The position numbers and the translations under genes were made by a program. Source: Oceanispirochaeta sp963676905 (GTDB lineage: Bacteria; Spirochaetota; Spirochaetia; DSM-2461). From it: DNA of 64,000 bases. The notes beneath the pieces are model-generated. The model was not told the DNA's origin. It searched no databases and saw only the letters and a list, made by a program, of their open reading frames with translations. Shown here one piece after another: positions 59,949 to 64,000 of the stretch. The stretch spans positions 3,348,001 to 3,412,000 of the forward strand of contig CAXXVE010000001.1 of assembly GCA_963676905.2 (NCBI GenBank), given 5' to 3'. How positions within the stretch are numbered: position 1 is the stretch's first letter; each line of letters begins with the position of its first letter.

Positions 59949-61346
59949 TCAATTATTGGGGGTCAGGGGATAGGTTCCTGTGAGGCAGCCGTTGCAGAAA
60001 CGGGGTTCCTCGGAACTAAGCGCCCTTGTCAGTCCGTCGAGACTGATATAGCCGAGGCTGTCGGCACCGATCTCCTTGCAGATCTCCTGCACATCGCGGC
60101 CGCTTGCTATCAGCTGTTCGGTGTCCGGAGTATCGATCCCGAAGTAACAGGAGTGTTTGATGGGAGGGGAGACAATACCAAGATGGACCTCGCTTGCACC
60201 GGCTTTCCGCATCAGGGTTACAAGATGGCGGCTTGTGGTACCCCTGACAATGGAGTCGTCAATAAGAATGACCCTCTTCCCCTGAACCACGGACTTGACC
60301 ACATTCAGCTTGACCGAAACGGCCTTCTCTCTCATCTCCTGGGAGGGAGCGATAAAGGTCCGCCCTATATAGCGGTTCTTGATAAATCCCATCTCAAAGG
60401 GGATTCCCGAAGCCTCGGAGTAGCCGATGGCAGCGGAAAGCCCGGAGTCGGGAACGGCAACAACCATATCCGCCTCAATTGGATTTTCCCTGTAGAACTC
60501 GGCGCCGCAGCGCTTACGGGCTTCCATAACATTAATACCGTCTATCTGGCTGTCGGGCCGTGCAAAGTAGATGTACTCAAAGATACATGTAGAAAGCTTG
60601 GATGTGCTGTCGAACCCGAGAGAGTTAACACCGTTTTCATCGATGACCACAATCTCACCGGGTTCCAGGTCTCTGACAAATTCTGCGCCCACTGTATTGA
60701 GTGCACAGGATTCGGATGAGAGAATCCATGAGTTGTCCAGCTTCCCGAGGCAGAGAGGCCTGATTCCGTGGGGATCCCTCACACCTATAAGTTTATTGTC
60801 TATATGAAGGACAATGGCATAAGAGCCTTTTATGGCCTGAGCCGTGTCACGAACGGCCTTCTCAATACCCTTTGACGCCCCCCGGGCGATCATATTAAGG
60901 ATGACTTCGGTATCGCTGGTTGTCTGGAATATAGCACCGGCATCCTCCATCAGGGAACGGATCACCTCTACATTCACGAGGTTTCCGTTATGGGCGACAG
61001 CAAGAGCTCCCAGTTTACAGTGCCCTTCAAGGGGCTGGGCATTGGTTATGGTGCTGTCCCCCGCTGTTGTATAGCGGACATGACCGATGGCCGCATTGCC
61101 GCCGTTTAAATCCTTGACAGCGTCTCCGCGGAATACCTCGGAAACAAGCCCCATTCCCTTGCGGGTGGTCAGTTTACCCTGGCTGCTTACGGTAATTCCT
61201 GCACTCTCCTGGCCCCTGTGCTGGAGGCCGAGGAGCCCCAGGTATGTCAGTTCGGCAGCGGGGCAGTCTTCTGTAGAGTAAACACCGAATACACCGCACT
61301 CCTCGTGCAGTTTATCATCTCCGGGAAGTCCTTCGTCTGGAATCAT
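59949..61346 (-). CDS. purF: Amidophosphoribosyltransferase
   Basis: First committed step of purine synthesis, 465 residues. The nucleophile Cys17 (EECGVFGVYS) lies behind a short propeptide, as in the Bacillus type. Cys in LSTCIFEYIYF, HSCYFGIDTP and the pair FCNGCLTG correspond to the four ligands of the Bacillus [4Fe-4S] cluster, so an oxygen-labile cluster is expected. The PRPP loop VILIDDSIVRGTTSRHLV is near 350. It lies between purE and purM. Confidence 0.96.
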   Translation of the reverse strand: MIPDEGLPGDDKLHEECGVFGVYSTEDCPAAELTYLGLLGLQHRGQESAGITVSSQGKLTTRKGMGLVSEVFRGDAVKDLNGGNAAIGHVRYTTAGDSTITNAQPLEGHCKLGALAVAHNGNLVNVEVIRSLMEDAGAIFQTTSDTEVILNMIARGASKGIEKAVRDTAQAIKGSYAIVLHIDNKLIGVRDPHGIRPLCLGKLDNSWILSSESCALNTVGAEFVRDLEPGEIVVIDENGVNSLGFDSTSKLSTCIFEYIYFARPDSQIDGINVMEARKRCGAEFYRENPIEADMVVAVPDSGLSAAIGYSEASGIPFEMGFIKNRYIGRTFIAPSQEMREKAVSVKLNVVKSVVQGKRVILIDDSIVRGTTSRHLVTLMRKAGASEVHLGIVSPPIKHSCYFGIDTPDTEQLIASGRDVQEICKEIGADSLGYISLDGLTRALSSEEPRFCNGCLTGTYPLTPNN

Positions 61347-61390
61347 CTTATATCCTTATGGTTGTTTAGATTACACTCTGTGAATGTATT

Positions 61391-61870
61391 CTAGAGTTCA
61401 ACTCCATCGCTGTTGTCGGCGATAAAGTTTTTCTTCATATCCTCTCTGTAGCGGATCAGCTTCTCTTTTACTTCGGGGTATTTGATGGCAAGCATCTGAA
61501 CACCAAGCATGGCTGCATTATAGGAGTTGTTTACTCCCACTGTGGCAACAGGAATGGCCTTGGGCATCTGAACGATTGAAAACAGGGCGTCCATGCCCTG
61601 AAATGCTGCATCAAGGGGCACTCCGATCACAGGAAGGATTGTCTTTGAAGCCACTACTCCCGGAAGGTGGGCCGAAAGACCCGCACCGGCGATAATAAAC
61701 TCGCACCCCTCATCCTCCAGTCTTCTGATGGTCTCAACAAGCTTCTCGGGTACCCTGTGAGCTGAGAGGATATGAGCCTCATACTCTATCCCGAACTCCT
61801 TTAAACATTTGGCCGCACCCTTCATTTTATCGAGGTCTGAGCGGCTTCCGAAAAATATTGCACACTTCAT
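61391..61870 (-). CDS. purE: 5-(carboxyamino)imidazole ribonucleotide mutase, class I PurE
   Basis: A 159-residue PurE. IFFGSRSDLDKMKGA (5-19), SAHRVPEKL (near 37), AGAGLSAHLPGVVASKT (near 61) and QMPKAIPVATVGVNNSYNAAML (near 103) mark the class I (N5-CAIR mutase) type, which works with PurK. No purK gene is adjacent. This differs from the CO2-using class II PurE reported for Treponema denticola. The gene lies between purL and purF. Confidence 0.93.
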   Translation of the reverse strand: MKCAIFFGSRSDLDKMKGAAKCLKEFGIEYEAHILSAHRVPEKLVETIRRLEDEGCEFIIAGAGLSAHLPGVVASKTILPVIGVPLDAAFQGMDALFSIVQMPKAIPVATVGVNNSYNAAMLGVQMLAIKYPEVKEKLIRYREDMKKNFIADNSDGVEL

Positions 61871-61908
61871 AATTGACTCCTGATTATAATCTTTTCCTGA
61901 CTCTCATC

Positions 61909-64000
61909 CTACAGAAAATACTCTACACCCGAACGGAAGAGAGGCTGAACCTTTCTGCCGGGAATGTTTCTGAAGTTGTCATCTGTATAGCGCTCTGTAT
62001 GGCCCATTTTACCCAGGACCCGTCCGTCTGCGGATGTGATTCCCTCAATAGCAAGATCGGAACCATTGGGATTGTAAAGGGGATTCATCGTCACCCGCCC
62101 CCCGCCGTCGGAGTACTGGAAAGCCACCTGGCCTTTTTCCACAAGATCATCGAGAACAGCCCGAGGCGCTGTAAACCGCCCCTCTCCATGGGAGATTGCT
62201 ATTTCATGAAGCTCTGCGGTATTCATATTCTGCAGCCAGGGACTCATTACAGAGCTCACATGTGTTGTCACCATCCGTGATATATGGCGGTTGTTGATGT
62301 TCCTTGCAAGTGTGGGGGTATCCTCTTTCAGTTCGCAGACCCTTCCGTAGGGAAGAAGCCCCGATTTAACTAGAGCCTGGAAACCGTTGCAGATTCCAAG
62401 AATGAGGCCGTCGCGGTCAAGAAGATCCTGCACCGCGTCGGCGACCTCCGGATTGCGGAGTACATTGGCAATAAATTTGCCGGACCCTTCAGGTTCATCA
62501 CCTGCTGAAAAACCGCCGGAGAGCATCAGGATCTGTGACCCTTTGATTCCCTCTACTATTTTTCCAAGGCTTGCCATAACATCACTGCGGTTTCTGTTGC
62601 AGAAGACCGCACTCAGTGTATCGGCTCCCGCGTCCTGAAAAGCGCGTTGGGTATCATATTCACAGTTTGTACCGGGAAATACAGGAATAAAGGCTCTGGG
62701 CCGGACAGATCCTGAAGAGCCCCTGCCTGATGCTCTGACAGTGAAATCGGTAATGCCGCACTCAGAGGCATCCTTTTTATCGGGATCATCGGGAAAAACA
62801 GAATCAAGAGTCTTCGTCCATGAACCTGCTGCTTCATCAATGGAGAGGCTGAAACTGCCGAAATCAATATTGGCGGAATCCGAAGTGGTTCCAAGGCGCA
62901 CCAGACCGGGAAAAGAGTCACAGAGCCCTGCATCATCAGATTCAAACAGGATATCCCCTCTTCCCTTGTTCAGCATCATAAGCCCCGCCGACGCAGCGCC
63001 GTCCAGGGTAAAGCCGATGCCGTTACCCGCGGACATTCTGAAGATCTGGGAGGCGATTCCCCCCTCCTTCACTGTACCGGCACTCAATACTTTCCCGCCT
63101 GAAATCAGAGCTTCCATGCCGTCAAATGAGGATTTAATGGCAGCCCAGTCGGGAAGTCCGTCATCCCCGGAGGGAAGAGGCATCATATATACAGAAGATC
63201 CTGATTTCTTGAATTCTGAACTGACTGTATTCTCAATATCCGCTGTTGTCACGGCGAAGGAGATCAGCGTGGGGGGAACATGTATATCATGGAAGGTCCC
63301 GGACATGCTGTCCTTTCCTCCAATGGCTGGAATATCGAGTTTTTCCTGGGCCTCCAGAGCCCCCAGAAGTGCGGAGAGAGGAAGACCCCAGTTTTCAGGG
63401 TCTCTGCCAAGGCGTTTAAAATACTCCTGAAAGCTGAGTCTTGTTTTCCGCCATCTGCCCCCAGAGGCAACAAGACGTGAAATGGAGCTGACAACCGAGT
63501 GAACACTGCCGTGATAGGGGCTCCAGCTGCTCACACGGGGATCAAAACCGTAAGCCAGAAGGCTGCATGTTTTTGTCTTACCGCCGGGAACCGGCAGCTT
63601 GTGTATGGAGGCCTCCGATTCGGAGAGCTGCCTGCTTCCGCCGTAGGGCATCTGCACGGTGCCTGACCCGATTGACGCATCAAACATCTCGACAAGGCCC
63701 TTCTGGGAACAGGCATTCAGGCTGCCTAGGGTATTGAGAAATCCCTCTTTTGAAAAATCTTCGGCAGAGGCATACGGGTCCACTTTAAAATCTACATCGG
63801 GAAGTTTGACATCCGCCGTCTGGCGGACACCGTTTGTATCAAGGAAGGCCCGGTCAAGATCGACAATGGTCTCTCCCCCCAGGTTCATAACAAGGCGGTT
63901 GTCCGATGTCACATCGGCCACATGGGTGGCATCAAGGTTTTCCGCCTCCGCATAGGCGATAAGGGCATCCTTGTCTGCGGCGGCGACAACAACAGCCATC
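61909..64000 (-). CDS. purL: Phosphoribosylformylglycinamidine synthase, large type (N-terminus outside window)
   Basis: About 697 C-terminal residues of the large, single-chain FGAM synthase. Visible are the synthetase part (GLPLSALLGALEAQEKLDIP, AIGGKDSMSGTF) and the fused class I glutaminase domain with FIPVFPGTNCEYDTQRAF, the nucleophile Cys in LGICNGFQALVKSG, and a C-terminal HGEGRF with the catalytic His-Glu. Having the glutaminase fused means no separate purQ is needed. The frame reads straight to the right edge; the Met at 63999 is internal, not the start. The gene opens the part of the purine operon that can be seen. Confidence 0.93.
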   Translation of the reverse strand, partial: MAVVVAAADKDALIAYAEAENLDATHVADVTSDNRLVMNLGGETIVDLDRAFLDTNGVRQTADVKLPDVDFKVDPYASAEDFSKEGFLNTLGSLNACSQKGLVEMFDASIGSGTVQMPYGGSRQLSESEASIHKLPVPGGKTKTCSLLAYGFDPRVSSWSPYHGSVHSVVSSISRLVASGGRWRKTRLSFQEYFKRLGRDPENWGLPLSALLGALEAQEKLDIPAIGGKDSMSGTFHDIHVPPTLISFAVTTADIENTVSSEFKKSGSSVYMMPLPSGDDGLPDWAAIKSSFDGMEALISGGKVLSAGTVKEGGIASQIFRMSAGNGIGFTLDGAASAGLMMLNKGRGDILFESDDAGLCDSFPGLVRLGTTSDSANIDFGSFSLSIDEAAGSWTKTLDSVFPDDPDKKDASECGITDFTVRASGRGSSGSVRPRAFIPVFPGTNCEYDTQRAFQDAGADTLSAVFCNRNRSDVMASLGKIVEGIKGSQILMLSGGFSAGDEPEGSGKFIANVLRNPEVADAVQDLLDRDGLILGICNGFQALVKSGLLPYGRVCELKEDTPTLARNINNRHISRMVTTHVSSVMSPWLQNMNTAELHEIAISHGEGRFTAPRAVLDDLVEKGQVAFQYSDGGGRVTMNPLYNPNGSDLAIEGITSADGRVLGKMGHTERYTDDNFRNIPGRKVQPLFRSGVEYFL

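Noticed and set aside
59889..60719. A 276-codon open frame on the plus strand opposite purF
   Set aside because: It lies wholly within purF and its upstream gap, has no recognisable motif, and the purF product opposite is complete and convincing.
62741..63430. A 229-codon open frame on the plus strand opposite purL
   Set aside because: Antisense to the conserved synthetase and glutaminase parts of PurL; low-complexity Ser/Pro composition.

Overview
The window reads as an ordinary bacterial chromosome segment, densely packed with genes and at about half G+C. The most likely source is a free-living, anaerobic or microaerophilic spirochaete (Spirochaetaceae-like). That is inference. It rests on an NqrBCD pump that starts without nqrA, two adjacent MptE/Maf-type (DUF115) glycosyltransferase-like genes beside very acidic proteins, a glucosyl-3-phosphoglycerate synthase, DUF6062-type and DUF6675-like proteins, and a group A2 type phosphofructokinase. 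I see no rRNA, tRNA, insertion sequence, prophage or CRISPR array.

Layout. 1-2.4 kb: a Na+-translocating NQR operon (nqrB-nqrC-nqrD, leaving the window on the left) divergent from an RseC-like redox protein. 2.4-5.8 kb: zwf, glnS and a small orphan. 5.9-9.0 kb: a hydroxyacid dehydrogenase, aspartate kinase and a Cys-rich DUF6062 protein. 9.1-14.7 kb: valS, a split-barrel flavoprotein, a nitroreductase, a PAP2 phosphatase and a secreted protein. 14.9-21.8 kb: yajC-secD-secF, groL, birA and a secreted ankyrin protein. 21.8-26.7 kb: an arginine operon argR-argC-argB-argD-argG with two ARG boxes over its promoter. 26.8-29.8 kb: pgi and pfk facing each other. 30.0-33.4 kb: a degenerate M20-like protein, gpgS, an orphan ABC ATPase and an FtsB-like protein.

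33.5-43.2 kb: a 992-residue Asp/Glu-rich protein, a GAF-like protein and two MptE-like proteins form an operon behind a possible sigma-28 promoter. A MEMO-family gene and a second acidic protein follow; the latter is membrane-anchored and ends in a GGDEF-like domain that has lost its catalytic motif. 43.2-45.7 kb: RNase Z and cardiolipin synthase.

45.8-49.2 kb holds the most unusual locus, on the minus strand: an ArsM-like methyltransferase; an unlisted 31-codon gene for a three-cysteine peptide behind a perfect Shine-Dalgarno; a terminator-like hairpin; a radical SAM/SPASM maturase; and a thioredoxin-thioredoxin reductase fusion. Together they look like a RiPP-type pathway with possible metalloid or redox chemistry. 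I do not recognise it as a described system. A 14-bp palindrome lies over its promoter region.

49.4-55.1 kb: a lipoprotein and a complete branched-chain amino acid ABC transporter (livJ-H-M-G-F order) behind a near-consensus promoter. 55.5-64 kb: a de novo purine operon purL-purE-purF-purM-purN-purH-purD, with purL running off the right edge. The remaining genes are mostly central metabolism and housekeeping.
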